Shown one piece after another: positions 1 through 10,767 of a stretch of 64,000 nucleotides of DNA. Within the stretch, counting starts at the first letter, position 1. Every line of letters starts with the position of its first letter. The notes beneath the pieces are model-generated. The model was not told the DNA's origin and ran no database searches. It saw only the letters and a program-made list of their open reading frames with translations. Both the position numbers and the translations under genes were made by a program. Location of the stretch: positions 124,001 through 188,000 of the forward strand of contig JACDEE010000002.1 in NCBI GenBank assembly GCA_013816585.1, read 5' to 3'. The stretch is from Sphingosinicella sp. (GTDB taxonomy: Bacteria; Pseudomonadota; Alphaproteobacteria; Sphingomonadales; Sphingomonadaceae).

Positions 1-91
1 CGGCCAATTCCGACCAGCGTTCGCGCTCCTGCTGCCATCCGCGGCTGCGGAAGCGGCGATAGCCTTCGACGAGTGCGTTGAAATCGGCCAA
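1..91 (-). CDS. N-terminus of a probable beta-carbonic anhydrase (partial, runs off the window start)
   Basis: Reverse-strand translation from TTG at 91 reads [30 protein letters not shown], resembling the N-terminus of sphingomonad beta-carbonic anhydrases; start codon uncertain. Confidence 0.45.
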   Translation of the reverse strand, partial: MADFNALVEGYRRFRSRGWQQERERWSELA

Positions 92-180
92 GACCAGTTC
101 CCCATATCTGCAACTGGTCGTGGCCTAATCGCAAGCGGGGAGGGGTGGCAAGTCGCCTCCGACATCGCTATCTGGCCCGC

Positions 181-1101
181 ATGAGCGAAATCGCCCCGAT
201 CGTAGCGCCGAAGCAGCGCAAGCCCGACTGGATCCGCGTCAAGGCGCCTACCAGCACGGGCTTTGCCGAAACCAGGAAGCTGATGCGAAGCTTGAACCTT
301 GCCACCGTGTGCGAGGAAGCAGCCTGTCCCAATATCGGCGAATGCTGGACCAAGAAGCATGCGACGGTGATGATCCTGGGCGACACCTGCACCAGGGCGT
401 GCGCATTCTGCAACGTCAAGACCGGCATGCCTCGGGCCGTAGATCCGCTCGAACCCGAACATGTCGCCACTGCCGCAGCCGAGCTGGGGCTGGAACATAT
501 TGTCGTTACCTCGGTCGACCGGGACGATTTGCCCGACGGCGGAGCGATGCAGTTCGTCCGGGTGATCGAGGCGCTTCGCCGCAACACTCCGTCGACCACC
601 ATCGAGATTCTGACGCCAGACTTCCGCAACAAGGCGCAGGCCGCGGTCGAACAGATCATCGAGGCGCGCCCCGACGTCTATAATCACAATCTGGAAACGG
701 TGCCGCGACTTTACCCGACGATCCGCCCAGGCGCGCGTTATTATGCCTCGCTCCGCCTGCTGGAGAGCGTGAAGCGGCACGACCCGTCCATCTTCACCAA
801 ATCGGGTGTGATGGTCGGCCTTGGCGAAGAGCGGCTGGAAGTCCATCAGGTGATGGATGACATGCGCTCCGCCGACATCGATTTCCTGACGATGGGCCAA
901 TATCTGCAACCAACGCCCCGTCACGCCAAAGTGGCGGATTTCATCACGCCGGCGGCTTTCAATGCTTATGCGGCGATCGCGCGCGCCAAGGGCTTCCTGC
1001 TGGTGGCGGCATCCCCGCTGACCCGGTCGAGCTATCATGCCGGGGACGATTTTGCGAAGATGAGGTCGGCGCGCGAAGCCAAGCTGGCGGCAGCGCGTTA
1101 G
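181..1101 (+). CDS. lipA: Lipoyl synthase
   Basis: Radical-SAM [10 protein letters not shown] motif and N-terminal [13 protein letters not shown] cluster; ATG at 181 preferred over the 145 ORF start. Confidence 0.97.
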   Translation: MSEIAPIVAPKQRKPDWIRVKAPTSTGFAETRKLMRSLNLATVCEEAACPNIGECWTKKHATVMILGDTCTRACAFCNVKTGMPRAVDPLEPEHVATAAAELGLEHIVVTSVDRDDLPDGGAMQFVRVIEALRRNTPSTTIEILTPDFRNKAQAAVEQIIEARPDVYNHNLETVPRLYPTIRPGARYYASLRLLESVKRHDPSIFTKSGVMVGLGEERLEVHQVMDDMRSADIDFLTMGQYLQPTPRHAKVADFITPAAFNAYAAIARAKGFLLVAASPLTRSSYHAGDDFAKMRSAREAKLAAAR

Positions 1102-1106
1102 AGGCG

Positions 1107-1577
1107 ATGCCGCGCCACAGCGAAACACGGAACATGCCTTACACGCCCCAGCAGATGTTCGATCTGGTGGCGGACGTGAAGCGTTACCAGGAATTCCTGC
1201 CCTGGGTTGCCGCTACCCGCATCCGGTCGGACAGCGAAACCCAGATGGTCGCCGATCTGGTCGTGGGTTTCCGTTCGCTCAAGGAAACCTTCACTTCGCA
1301 GGTGAACAAGCGTCGGCCGGACAATATCACCATTGATTATATCGAAGGGCCGCTGAAGCATCTTCACAATAGCTGGAAATTCAAATCGGACGGGCAGGGG
1401 GGGACCGAGGTGGATTTCTGCGTCGATTTCGCCTTCCGCTCCCGCCTGTTCGAAACCCTGGCGGGGCAGATGTTCGACCGCGCGCTGCGCAAGATGATCG
1501 GCGCGTTCGAGGCGCGGGCGCAGGAGCTTTACGGGTCTACCGGCATCAATAGTTCGAGCGCGCACAGCGCCGCCTGA
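1107..1577 (+). CDS. Coenzyme Q-binding protein COQ10 / RatA-like START-domain protein
   Basis: MPRHSETRNMPYTPQQMFDLVADVKRYQEFLPW...FKSDGQGGTEVDFCVDFAFRSRLFE typical of COQ10/RatA family. Confidence 0.9.
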   Translation: MPRHSETRNMPYTPQQMFDLVADVKRYQEFLPWVAATRIRSDSETQMVADLVVGFRSLKETFTSQVNKRRPDNITIDYIEGPLKHLHNSWKFKSDGQGGTEVDFCVDFAFRSRLFETLAGQMFDRALRKMIGAFEARAQELYGSTGINSSSAHSAA

Positions 1578-2050
1578 AGCCTGACGCCGCCCCGGCCCAG
1601 ATCGCCAAATTCGCGGCGATCCGCCACTATTTCGGTCGGATCTGCACCGCGTCGGGCTCTTGAAAAGACCACCGTGCCGACCGGTTTCCGATCACTTCCG
1701 CCGCCCGGCCCGGCTATCCCGGTCACCGCAACGGCGGTGTCGGCACGTGTCCGGGCAAGCGTGCCCTGTGCCATTCCCCAGGCGACGGCGATGGAAACCG
1801 CGCCGAAAGTCTCCAGCACATCGAGACTTACGCCGAGCAAGTCCATCTTCGCTTCGTTCGAATAGGTGACGAAGCCTGCCTCGAAAACGTCGGAAGATCC
1901 GGGTATCTCGGTCAGCGCCGCCGCGACGAGCCCGGCGGTGCAGCTTTCTGCCACTGCTATCTTCGTCCCGCGCTCGCGATTGGCCTCGATCACTCGGCGC
2001 GCTGCCTCGACCAGCTGCGGCGGAAACAGGGTATCGCGCGTCTCGCTCAT
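1529..2050 (-). CDS. CinA C-terminal domain protein (nicotinamide-nucleotide amidohydrolase, PncC-like)
   Basis: VAESCTAGLVAAALTEIPGSSDVFEAGFVTYSNEAK and AVTGIAGPGGGSDRKPVGTV motifs; C-terminal domain only. Confidence 0.93.
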   Translation of the reverse strand: MSETRDTLFPPQLVEAARRVIEANRERGTKIAVAESCTAGLVAAALTEIPGSSDVFEAGFVTYSNEAKMDLLGVSLDVLETFGAVSIAVAWGMAQGTLARTRADTAVAVTGIAGPGGGSDRKPVGTVVFSRARRGADPTEIVADRREFGDLGRGGVRLQAALCALELLMPVDP

Positions 2051-3207
2051 AATTCCTCCGGAACCCGGACCGTGGCCACTGCCTGCGCGGCAATGCCCTC
2101 GCTGCGTCCGGTAAAGCCCAGCCGCTCGGTCGTAGTCGCCTTAACGCTGATCCTGGCCAATGGGAGCCCGAGCAGGTCGGCAATCTTCTGGCGCATGGCA
2201 AGCCGGTGGGGGCCGATCTTCGGAGCTTCGCAGATGATCGTCAGGTCCACATGATCGATCCGCCCGCCACGAGAAGCGATCAGGCCTCGAACATGATCGA
2301 TGAAACGAGAGGAGGGAGCCCCGCGCCATTGCGGATCGCCTGGCGGAAAATGATCGCCGATATCGCCCCCGCCAATCGCGCCCAGCAAGGCATCGGTGAG
2401 GGCGTGGAGAGCCACATCGGCGTCGCTATGGCCTGAAAGACCGCGTGCGTGCGGTATCCGGACGCCGCCGAGCCACAAATCTTCGCCCTCGGCAAAGGCA
2501 TGGACATCAAAGCCGAGGCCGGTGCGGCTGACGAAAGAGGCGGCCAGCCGCTGTTCGGCCGCAGCAAAATCGTCCGCAAGCGTTACTTTCTCCAGTGAAT
2601 GGGAACCGGCGACGCTCGCGACCTTGTAGCCGGCGGCCCGCGCCACCTGTGCATCATCGGTCGCCTCCGTGGAGGCGTCCCATTGGCGGTGTGAAGCTAA
2701 GATTATGTCAAAGTGGAATGCTTGAGGTGTCTGTATTTTATGAATATTTTCTCGCGACAAATTGTCGCAGAGCTGATCATCCACGCGCGCCAGACTGTCC
2801 ACCAAGGGCAGGGTCGGCACCGCTCCGTCAGAGCTCGCAAGCGCATCGATCAGGCGATCGATTACCGTCCCAGGCAAAAAGGGCCGCGCCGCGTCGTGAA
2901 TCAGTACGATATCGGCGCCGCCTTCGGCCGCGATCGCCTCGAGGCCATTACGGACCGATCGCTGGCGGGTTGGCCCGCCGATGATGGGGTGGGGAAGGGT
3001 TACTCCACTCTCCCGATAATATTCTTCCTGTCCGGTCCCGATTATAACTCTGGTTTCGTGGATCCGGGGGTGATCGAGGCGCTCCACGGCGTGGGCGAGC
3101 AAGGTCTTTCCGGCGAGGCGCGCATATTGTTTGGGGAGGCTGGCGCCGGCGCGGTTGCCGCTGCCTGCCGCCGCCACCAATGCGACGCACTTTCCCCCTC
3201 TAGTCAT
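2047..3207 (-). CDS. ispDF: Bifunctional IspD/IspF (MEP cytidylyltransferase / MECDP synthase)
   Basis: IspD N-terminus VALVAAAGSGNRAG fused to IspF GLGFDVHAFAEGEDLWLGGVRIPH...GHSDADVALHALTDALLGA. Confidence 0.97.
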   Translation of the reverse strand: MTRGGKCVALVAAAGSGNRAGASLPKQYARLAGKTLLAHAVERLDHPRIHETRVIIGTGQEEYYRESGVTLPHPIIGGPTRQRSVRNGLEAIAAEGGADIVLIHDAARPFLPGTVIDRLIDALASSDGAVPTLPLVDSLARVDDQLCDNLSRENIHKIQTPQAFHFDIILASHRQWDASTEATDDAQVARAAGYKVASVAGSHSLEKVTLADDFAAAEQRLAASFVSRTGLGFDVHAFAEGEDLWLGGVRIPHARGLSGHSDADVALHALTDALLGAIGGGDIGDHFPPGDPQWRGAPSSRFIDHVRGLIASRGGRIDHVDLTIICEAPKIGPHRLAMRQKIADLLGLPLARISVKATTTERLGFTGRSEGIAAQAVATVRVPEEL

Positions 3208-3274
3208 GATTTGCCCCTAGCCGAGCCCGGTCTTGTCCGCCAGCGCCTTTAAGATTAGGGGCTTGGGCCGTTTC

Positions 3275-4273
3275 ATGCCCAAGCTAACCCCCATCTCGAT
3301 CGGTCCTGTCCGCATAGAAACGCCTGTGATTCTGGCGCCGATGACTGGCGTCACCGACCGGCCGTTCCGCAAGATCGTAAAGCGTTATGGGGCGGGGCTG
3401 ACGGTTACCGAGATGATCGCCAGCCAGGCGATGATCCGGGAAACGCGCCAATCGCTGCAAAAGGCCGCCTGGGATCCGGTGGAAGATCCGGTTTCGATGC
3501 AACTCGCCGGCTGCTCTCCCGTCGAAATGGCCGAGGCGGCCAAGCTTAACGAGGATCGCGGCGCGGCGATCATCGACATCAACATGGGCTGTCCGGTCAA
3601 GAAGGTGGTGAACGGGGATGCCGGCTCGGCCTTGATGCGCGACATCCCGCTTGCCGCCGCGATCATCGACGCGACGGTGAAGGCGGTGAAAGTCCCGGTC
3701 ACGCTCAAGATGCGGATGGGCTGGGACCATGGGAACCTCAATGCCCCCGAACTGGCGCGCGTCGCAGAAGATCTGGGCGTCCGGATGATCACCGTCCATG
3801 GCCGCACCCGCAACCAATTGTATAAGGGCGAGGCAGACTGGCGCTTTGTCCGCCAGGTGAAGGACGCCGTGAACGTCCCGGTCATCGTCAATGGCGACAT
3901 CAATTCGATCGATGATGCGGAGGCCGCGCTCGAACAATCGGGGGCCGACGGATTGATGATCGGAAGGGGCGCGTATGGCAAACCATGGCTGCTGGGGCAG
4001 GTCATGCATTGGCTCGAAACGGGGCGCCGCCTGGCGGACCCGAGCCTCGACGAACAATATGACCTGATCATCGAACAATATGATACGATGCTGGATCATT
4101 ATGGTGAAGTGATCGGCGCCAATTGCGCGCGAAAACATATCGGCTGGTACACACGCGGCCTGCACGGGTCGGCTGAATTCCGGAATGCGTTCAACAAGGA
4201 AGCCAGCCCTCAGAAGGCCAAGGCAATGCTGCGCGAATTTTACGCGCCCTGGCTCACCCGCGCCGCCGCCTGA
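3275..4273 (+). CDS. dusB: tRNA-dihydrouridine synthase B (NifR3)
   Basis: [41 protein letters not shown]; start ATG 3275. Confidence 0.95.
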   Translation: MPKLTPISIGPVRIETPVILAPMTGVTDRPFRKIVKRYGAGLTVTEMIASQAMIRETRQSLQKAAWDPVEDPVSMQLAGCSPVEMAEAAKLNEDRGAAIIDINMGCPVKKVVNGDAGSALMRDIPLAAAIIDATVKAVKVPVTLKMRMGWDHGNLNAPELARVAEDLGVRMITVHGRTRNQLYKGEADWRFVRQVKDAVNVPVIVNGDINSIDDAEAALEQSGADGLMIGRGAYGKPWLLGQVMHWLETGRRLADPSLDEQYDLIIEQYDTMLDHYGEVIGANCARKHIGWYTRGLHGSAEFRNAFNKEASPQKAKAMLREFYAPWLTRAAA

Positions 4274-4362
4274 GCGGCGAAATCCATAATTGGCGAGGTG
4301 AATGGCTTTTGAGCCACATTTACTGTGTTTTTTATGCCACAATCATGTGTTACTAAACGCGA

Positions 4363-6612
4363 GTGAACGCTGAAGCGCCGATCTCCATCGAGCAAAGACC
4401 CCGTTGGCGCCGCCGACTTTCCATCGCGCTGAGGCGGAGCTCCGTCGTCTCGTTTATCGAGATCGCCACGATCGCCGCGTTGATCGTGATGGTCACCGCC
4501 AGCTATCTGATCATGACCGAACAAGGTTCGCCCGAAGCGCCGCTTTCGCCGCAATTGGTGGCGATGCTGCTGGTCGCGAACCTGGTCCCGGCCATGGGCC
4601 TGATGGTGCTGGCCGCCCGGCGGGTAGCGGTGCGGCGAGCCTTGCTTTCTCCTTTGGGAGGAAGGGGCCGGCTGCATGTCCGTCTGGTGGCTTTGTTCTC
4701 GGTAATCGCCAGTGTGCCCACCTTGCTGGTGGTGATCTTTGCCTCGCTGCTGTTCCAGGGCGGCATGCAATTCTGGTTTTCGGACCGGTCGCGCACGGTG
4801 CTCGAAAGCGCGCAGAATGTCGCCCAGATCTACGCGAACGAGAATAAAGAGCGGATCCAGCTCGATATCGAGAAGATGGGCTTCGATGTAGCGAACTATA
4901 TCAACCAGTTCGGGATCGACAGTAAGCAGTTCGAGGACGGTCTCTGGTACCAGCTCGCCATGCGCCAGTTCACCGAAGTGGCCTTGCTCAGCCTCAATTC
5001 GAAAAACGAAATCCAGATGCAGGTCGGGGTCAATATCTATGACCGGCCATTGGAAGAGCGTTTTGCCCCAGCCGTCCTGAACAGCCTGAAGGCGGGTGAG
5101 ACTCGCGTGGTGATCAACGCCGACGATCGCGTCGAGGCAGTCATCCGGCTGGATCCGCAGGCCCCGGTCTTCCTCTACGCCGCGCGCGCGGTGAACCCGG
5201 TCGCGATCGCGCAGATGGAGCAGGCCAAAAATGCCGCCAGCGATTACCAGAAAACGCTCACCCGGGCGCGCACTCTGCAATTCCGCTTCAATGTAATCCT
5301 GCTGCTGGTCTCGTTGCTGATCGTCGGCGTGTCGATCTGGATCGCGCTGACGCTGGCCGACAGGCTAGTGCGGCCGGTTGGCCAATTGGTGGATGCGGCG
5401 CGAAGGATCACGGCCGGCGACCTTTCGGCGCGCGTCGCCCATTCCGCCCATAATGACGAGGTCGGGACGCTCGGCAACGCGTTCAATCGGATGACCGAGC
5501 GGCTGGAAAAGCAGACCGGCGCGCTGGTAAGCGCCAATAATCAGCTGGATAATCGCCGCGCCTTTACCGAAGCGGTTCTTTCAGGCGTTACCGCGGGAAT
5601 CATCTCGGTCGATAATGATCGACGCGTGCGGTTGATCAACAGCTCCGCCGAGACCTTGCTGAAGACGGGGAATAAAGGCGCGGTCGGACAGAAACTGGCC
5701 AAACTCGCACCAGAGCTCGACAGTCATCTGGACAGCGGCGAGCGCGAAGACATCATTCAATTCGCCTCGGGCGGCGATCCGCGCACCCTGGCGGTGAAGC
5801 AGGTCAACGTGGAAAGCGGATGCGTCATTACCTTTGACGACATTACCGACCAGTTGCTCGATCAGCGCCGGGCGGCTTGGTCCGATGTGGCGCGAAGGAT
5901 CGCGCACGAGATCAAGAACCCGTTGACGCCGATCCAGCTTGCCGCCGAACGGCTGCAGCGCCGCTACGGATCGGAAATCACCTCGGATCCTTCAACCTTC
6001 GAGCGCCTGACCGGAACGATCGTCCGGCAGGTCGGCGACCTTCGACGGATGGTCGACGAATTTTCCTCGTTCGCTCGGATGCCCAAGCCGGTTTTCCGCG
6101 AGGAAGTGATCGTGGAAGTAGCCAAGCAGGCCCTGTTCCTGCATGAGGTCGCCCATCCGGACATACGCTTCACGCTACACGCATCTGATCCTTCGCCTTC
6201 ACTCGTTTGCGACCGGCGCCAATTGGGGCAGGCGCTGACCAACCTGGTCAAGAACGCCGTCGAAGCGATCCAGCAGAAGAAGGAATGCGGCGGCGAACCT
6301 GGGGACCAGCAGGTTACCATGACGGTGGGGGAGAAGGATGGTCTTCTGACGATCGAGGTTTCCGATACTGGCATCGGCCTTACCGGCGATCGGGCGCGGC
6401 TGACCGAGCCTTATATGACGACCCGGGCGAAGGGCACGGGCCTGGGCCTGGCGATCGTCAAGAAGATCGTTGAAGAACATTTCGGCCAGATCGAATTTGA
6501 AGACGTTGCCGGTGGGGGCACTCTGGTCCGGCTGGCATTCGACGCGGCGGCGCTGGCGCGGCTCGATTTCGGTGGAACGACCAGCCCTGAAGATTTGAAA
6601 GCAAACGGTTGA
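4363..6612 (+). CDS. ntrY: Nitrogen regulation sensor histidine kinase NtrY
   Basis: N-terminal TM segments, HAMP, PAS, HisKA (RRIAHEIKNPLTPIQLAAERL) and HATPase; followed by ntrX. Confidence 0.93.
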   Translation: MNAEAPISIEQRPRWRRRLSIALRRSSVVSFIEIATIAALIVMVTASYLIMTEQGSPEAPLSPQLVAMLLVANLVPAMGLMVLAARRVAVRRALLSPLGGRGRLHVRLVALFSVIASVPTLLVVIFASLLFQGGMQFWFSDRSRTVLESAQNVAQIYANENKERIQLDIEKMGFDVANYINQFGIDSKQFEDGLWYQLAMRQFTEVALLSLNSKNEIQMQVGVNIYDRPLEERFAPAVLNSLKAGETRVVINADDRVEAVIRLDPQAPVFLYAARAVNPVAIAQMEQAKNAASDYQKTLTRARTLQFRFNVILLLVSLLIVGVSIWIALTLADRLVRPVGQLVDAARRITAGDLSARVAHSAHNDEVGTLGNAFNRMTERLEKQTGALVSANNQLDNRRAFTEAVLSGVTAGIISVDNDRRVRLINSSAETLLKTGNKGAVGQKLAKLAPELDSHLDSGEREDIIQFASGGDPRTLAVKQVNVESGCVITFDDITDQLLDQRRAAWSDVARRIAHEIKNPLTPIQLAAERLQRRYGSEITSDPSTFERLTGTIVRQVGDLRRMVDEFSSFARMPKPVFREEVIVEVAKQALFLHEVAHPDIRFTLHASDPSPSLVCDRRQLGQALTNLVKNAVEAIQQKKECGGEPGDQQVTMTVGEKDGLLTIEVSDTGIGLTGDRARLTEPYMTTRAKGTGLGLAIVKKIVEEHFGQIEFEDVAGGGTLVRLAFDAAALARLDFGGTTSPEDLKANG

Positions 6613-6616
6613 TTTT

Positions 6617-8005
6617 ATGGCGTTAGACATTCTCGTCGTCGACGACGAACAGGATATTCGGGAATTGGTATCCGGAGTCCTCGAGGACGAGGGATATGCA
6701 CCGCGTTCGGCCTCCAACAGCAGCGAGGCGCTGGACGCTCTCGCAGAGCGGCGGCCGTCCCTAGTCCTGCTGGACGTGTGGCTGCAGGGCTCGAAGCTCG
6801 ACGGATTGCAATTGCTCGAAGAAATAAAGCGCCGCGACCCGACGCTCCCGGTCCTGATGATTTCCGGCCACGGCAATCTCGACACGGCGGTCGCGGCTAT
6901 CCGTCAGGGCGCTGTGGATTTCATCGAAAAGCCGTTCGAGGCGGGGCATTTGCTCCATCTGGTTGCGCGGGCCACCGAAACCGACCGGCTCCGGCGCGAG
7001 AATGAAACGCTTCGTGCGCAGATCGGACAGGAAACTGAGTTGACCGGGTCGAGCGTCGGAATAAACGCGGTCCGCGCCACGCTAAAGCGCGTGGCCGGGA
7101 CCGGAAGCCGCGTCCTGATCACTGGGCCGGCGGGCGTCGGCAAGGAAGTGGCGGCGCGCCTGCTGCACGATTGGAGCCAAAGGGCCAAGGCACCGTTCAT
7201 CGTGGTCAGCGCCGCGCGCATGACCCCCGAGCGGGTCGAGGAAGAATTGTTCGGTGTGGAGGAGGGGGGTGAGCTCGCCCGCCCGGGCCTTCTGGAACAG
7301 GCGCATGGCGGGACCTTGTTCCTCGACGAGATTGCCGACATGCCGATCCCGGCGCAGGCCAAGATATTGCGCGTGCTGACGGACCAGAGCTTCACCCGTG
7401 TTGGCGGGCAGCGAATGGTCAAGGTGGACATGCGCGTCGTCTCGTCCACCGCGCTCGATCTTTCCGAGGAAATAGCGGCGGGGAAGTTCCGCGAAGATCT
7501 ATTCTATCGCCTCAACGTCGTCCCGGTGCATCTGCCGGCACTGGCGGAGCGGCGGGAGGATATTCCGGAGCTGGTGGCGCATTTCGCCGCCCGTTACGCC
7601 TCGGAACAGCGAGTTCAGACGCCCGGCATTTCGGACGACGCCATAGCCGCGCTGCAAGCCTACGACTGGCCGGGCAACGTGCGCCAGCTTCGCAATGTTG
7701 TCGAACGAACGATCATCCTTGCCCCGAGCGAACGGCTCGGCTGCATTGAAATTGACATGCTGCCGCCGGAGATCCTGAACGAGCAGGCGCAATTGAACCC
7801 CGGCCAGGCGGTCAAGGCGATCATGGGTGCCCCTCTGCGGGAAGCACGGGAGAATTTCGAACGGGAATATCTTCGGGTCCAGATTCGCCGTTTTTCGGGC
7901 AATATCTCTCGCACTGCGACCTTCATCGGGATGGAGCGATCAGCTCTGCACCGGAAATTGAAGGCTTTGGGAATAGGCGACGCCAAAAGCGAGGAAGTCG
8001 AATAG
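6617..8005 (+). CDS. ntrX: Response regulator NtrX (receiver-AAA+-Fis-type HTH)
   Basis: Receiver domain [17 protein letters not shown]+ ([20 protein letters not shown]), C-terminal HTH; GAFTGA motif absent (see findings). Confidence 0.93.
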   Translation: MALDILVVDDEQDIRELVSGVLEDEGYAPRSASNSSEALDALAERRPSLVLLDVWLQGSKLDGLQLLEEIKRRDPTLPVLMISGHGNLDTAVAAIRQGAVDFIEKPFEAGHLLHLVARATETDRLRRENETLRAQIGQETELTGSSVGINAVRATLKRVAGTGSRVLITGPAGVGKEVAARLLHDWSQRAKAPFIVVSAARMTPERVEEELFGVEEGGELARPGLLEQAHGGTLFLDEIADMPIPAQAKILRVLTDQSFTRVGGQRMVKVDMRVVSSTALDLSEEIAAGKFREDLFYRLNVVPVHLPALAERREDIPELVAHFAARYASEQRVQTPGISDDAIAALQAYDWPGNVRQLRNVVERTIILAPSERLGCIEIDMLPPEILNEQAQLNPGQAVKAIMGAPLREARENFEREYLRVQIRRFSGNISRTATFIGMERSALHRKLKALGIGDAKSEEVE

Positions 8006-8123
8006 GGAGCGTTCCCAGGCTAGCCGGTCATTGAAACTGGGCCAGGCCCCTTTTACGTTAGCATCCAGCGACGCCGAACCACGGCGCCCCGCAGGCCATG
8101 ACCTGCCAATAAGGAGAACATCG

Positions 8124-8618
8124 ATGGCCGACCGGGTCAACAACCTACAGGACATGTTCCTGAACAGCCTCAGGCGATCAAAGACACCCGTCACGATGTT
8201 TCTCGTCAAAGGTGTGAAGCTGCAGGGAATCATAACCTGGTTCGACAATTTCTCCGTCCTGCTGCGCCGGGACGGCAATGCGCAGCTTATCTACAAACAT
8301 GCCATTTCGACGATCATGCCCACCCAGATGATCGACCTTGCCGAGATCGAACGCGCCTTTGCCCAAAGCCAGGATAAGAAGAAGTCCGTTTTGCTTCAGG
8401 AAGTATTTCTAACTGCGGTTCGACGGGCCGAGGAACCGGTGACGATGTTCCTCGTCAATGGCGTGATGCTCCAGGGGCATATCGCCGCCTTCGATCTTTT
8501 CTGCCTGATCCTCCAGCGCGAGGGGATGTCGCAGCTGGTCTACAAACATGCGATTTCCACAGTGCAGCCCGACAATCCAATCAGCCTCGTCGAAGGCGAA
8601 GCGGAGCAGGACTCCTGA
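8124..8618 (+). CDS. hfq: RNA chaperone Hfq with two tandem Sm-like domains (164 aa)
   Basis: Two copies of the Hfq core: [28 protein letters not shown]...[10 protein letters not shown] and [28 protein letters not shown]...[10 protein letters not shown]. Confidence 0.95.
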   Translation: MADRVNNLQDMFLNSLRRSKTPVTMFLVKGVKLQGIITWFDNFSVLLRRDGNAQLIYKHAISTIMPTQMIDLAEIERAFAQSQDKKKSVLLQEVFLTAVRRAEEPVTMFLVNGVMLQGHIAAFDLFCLILQREGMSQLVYKHAISTVQPDNPISLVEGEAEQDS

Positions 8619-9916
8619 GCATATTCGACCGGTCGGCTGACGAAGATGTCAGCCGCGGCGCTCGCGCCATCATCGCGCTTCCCGATCTTGGCGGGGAGGC
8701 GAGGCGTGATGTAGAGGCACGCCTGGACGAAGCGACCGGCCTTGCCGAAGCGATTGGCGTGGTCGTCGCCGAGCGCCTGCACTTCAAGATAAGATCGCCA
8801 AAGCCGGCGACCTTGTTCGGGTCCGGACAGGTCGAATCAATCGCGGCCGCTGCTGCTGAGGTGGAGGCCGAGCTCATCATCGTGGATGCGGCGATCACGC
8901 CGATACAGCAGAAGAATCTGGAAAGCGCCACCAAGACCAAGGTGATCGACCGGACAGGGCTTATTCTGGAAATTTTCGGCGAGCGAGCGGCCACGTCGGA
9001 AGGGCGCCTTCAAGTGGAATTGGCCCATCTCGATTATCAGGCAGGCCGCCTGGTCCGGTCCTGGACCCACCTTGAGCGGCAGCGCGGTGGTTTTGGCTTC
9101 CTCGGCGGTCCCGGTGAAACCCAGATCGAGGCGGACAGGCGAATGATCCGCGACCGCATGGCGAAGCTTCGCAAGGAGCTGGAGCAGGTGACCCGCACTC
9201 GCGCGCTGCACCGCGCCCGGCGACAGCGGGCACCCTGGCCCGTAATTGCCCTGGTCGGTTATACCAACGCCGGAAAGTCCACGCTTTTCAACCGCATGAC
9301 GGAAGCTGACGTCATGGCGGAGAATTTGCTTTTCGCCACTTTGGATCCGACCATGCGCGAAATCGCCATGCCCGGGATCGAAAAGGCCATATTGTCGGAT
9401 ACGGTAGGCTTCATCTCGAACCTTCCCACCCAATTGATCGCGGCTTTCCGGGCCACGCTCGAGGAAGTCATTTCGGCCGATCTGATCATCCACGTACGCG
9501 ACATCTCGCATCCGGACACCGACGCGCAGCGGATGGATGTCGAACAGGTGCTGACCGACATCGGCGCCGCGGGCGAGGGGAAGGCACCCCTGATCGAGGC
9601 CTGGAACAAGATCGACCTGCTGGACGACGAGGAGATCAGCAGGGTTCAGGCGGAAGCCGTGCGCCGCGAGGATGTGATTTTGATCTCAGCGCTCTCGGGA
9701 CAGGGGCTGGAATCACTATTCGCCTGTGCCGTGTCGAAGCTCAGCGAAGGCAATCAGATACGCAAGGTCACTTTGCCCGTAGGCGCGGGGGAGGCGATTG
9801 CGTGGCTCCATTCCAATGGCGAGATAGTCGGTCAGCGGCGGCGGGACCTTCAGACGGATTATGAAGTGCGCCTGTCGGATACCGACTGGGCTCGCTTCCA
9901 GGCGCATTTCAGCTAG
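8615..9916 (+). CDS. hflX: GTPase HflX (start uncertain; probable CTG at 8615)
   Basis: [37 protein letters not shown]; conserved N-terminal coding continues upstream of GTG 8759 to about 8615 in frame. Confidence 0.88.
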   Translation: MSIFDRSADEDVSRGARAIIALPDLGGEARRDVEARLDEATGLAEAIGVVVAERLHFKIRSPKPATLFGSGQVESIAAAAAEVEAELIIVDAAITPIQQKNLESATKTKVIDRTGLILEIFGERAATSEGRLQVELAHLDYQAGRLVRSWTHLERQRGGFGFLGGPGETQIEADRRMIRDRMAKLRKELEQVTRTRALHRARRQRAPWPVIALVGYTNAGKSTLFNRMTEADVMAENLLFATLDPTMREIAMPGIEKAILSDTVGFISNLPTQLIAAFRATLEEVISADLIIHVRDISHPDTDAQRMDVEQVLTDIGAAGEGKAPLIEAWNKIDLLDDEEISRVQAEAVRREDVILISALSGQGLESLFACAVSKLSEGNQIRKVTLPVGAGEAIAWLHSNGEIVGQRRRDLQTDYEVRLSDTDWARFQAHFS

Positions 9917-10686
9917 GATTTCAGCTCTTTCTTGGCGCGCTGCCAAAGGTTTTCCAGCGAATCGATGTGCATGTCGCCCAAAGGCCCGTCAGCCAATTGC
10001 TCAACCTTTCGGAACCGTGCCTCGAAGCGCGCGGAAGCTTCACGCAGGGCGGTTTCGGGGTCTATGTCGAGGTGCCGGGCATAATTGACCATTGAAAAGA
10101 GCAGGTCGCCCACCTCCGCACTTCGCTCGTCCTGCGTTTCCGCGGCGTCTATCTCGCTCAATTCCTCGTCAATCTTGCGGCGCGGCCCGTCGGAATCGGG
10201 CCAGTCGAACCCCACTCGCGAAGCCCGGCGCTGCAGCTTTTCCGCGCGTTTCAGCGCGGGGAGGGCCAGGGCGACATGGGCGAGGGCGCTTTGGTCCTCC
10301 CGTTCACCACGCTCGGCCGCCTTGAGGGCTTCCCAGCCGGGACTCTCATCTTCATCGCCAAATATGTGCGGATGCCGGCGGACCATCTTCGCGCATATCG
10401 AGCGGAGGACGTCTTCGATGGCGAAGGCGCCCGATTCCTCCGCCATTCGGGCGTGGTAGACGATCTGAAGCTGGAGGTCGCCGAGCTCGTCCTGCAGATC
10501 CGCCATGTCGCCGCGCTGGATCGCATCGGCGACTTCATAGGCCTCTTCGACCGTGTAGGGCGCAATCGTTTCGAACGTCTGTTCACGGTCCCAGCTGCAG
10601 CCATTCACCGGATCCCGCAACCGCCGCATGATCTCGACCAGATCGGCGAGAGCGGAATTGCCTTTGCAAACGTCCATACCCGACAT
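9913..10686 (-). CDS. mazG: Nucleoside triphosphate pyrophosphohydrolase MazG
   Basis: LVEIMRRLRDPVNGCSWDREQTFETIAPYTVEEAYEVADAI; start MSGMD at 10686 preferred. Confidence 0.96.
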   Translation of the reverse strand: MSGMDVCKGNSALADLVEIMRRLRDPVNGCSWDREQTFETIAPYTVEEAYEVADAIQRGDMADLQDELGDLQLQIVYHARMAEESGAFAIEDVLRSICAKMVRRHPHIFGDEDESPGWEALKAAERGEREDQSALAHVALALPALKRAEKLQRRASRVGFDWPDSDGPRRKIDEELSEIDAAETQDERSAEVGDLLFSMVNYARHLDIDPETALREASARFEARFRKVEQLADGPLGDMHIDSLENLWQRAKKELKS

Positions 10687-10767
10687 GATCCTTGTTGACG
10701 TCATCCTGGAAAGGACTTCTCTCCAACGATATCTAAGCCTCGAAAGGCCGAGAAAGGTTAAACGAGA

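Noticed and set aside
3284-4342. 352-aa minus ORF
   Set aside because: Antisense to dusB, no recognisable domain.
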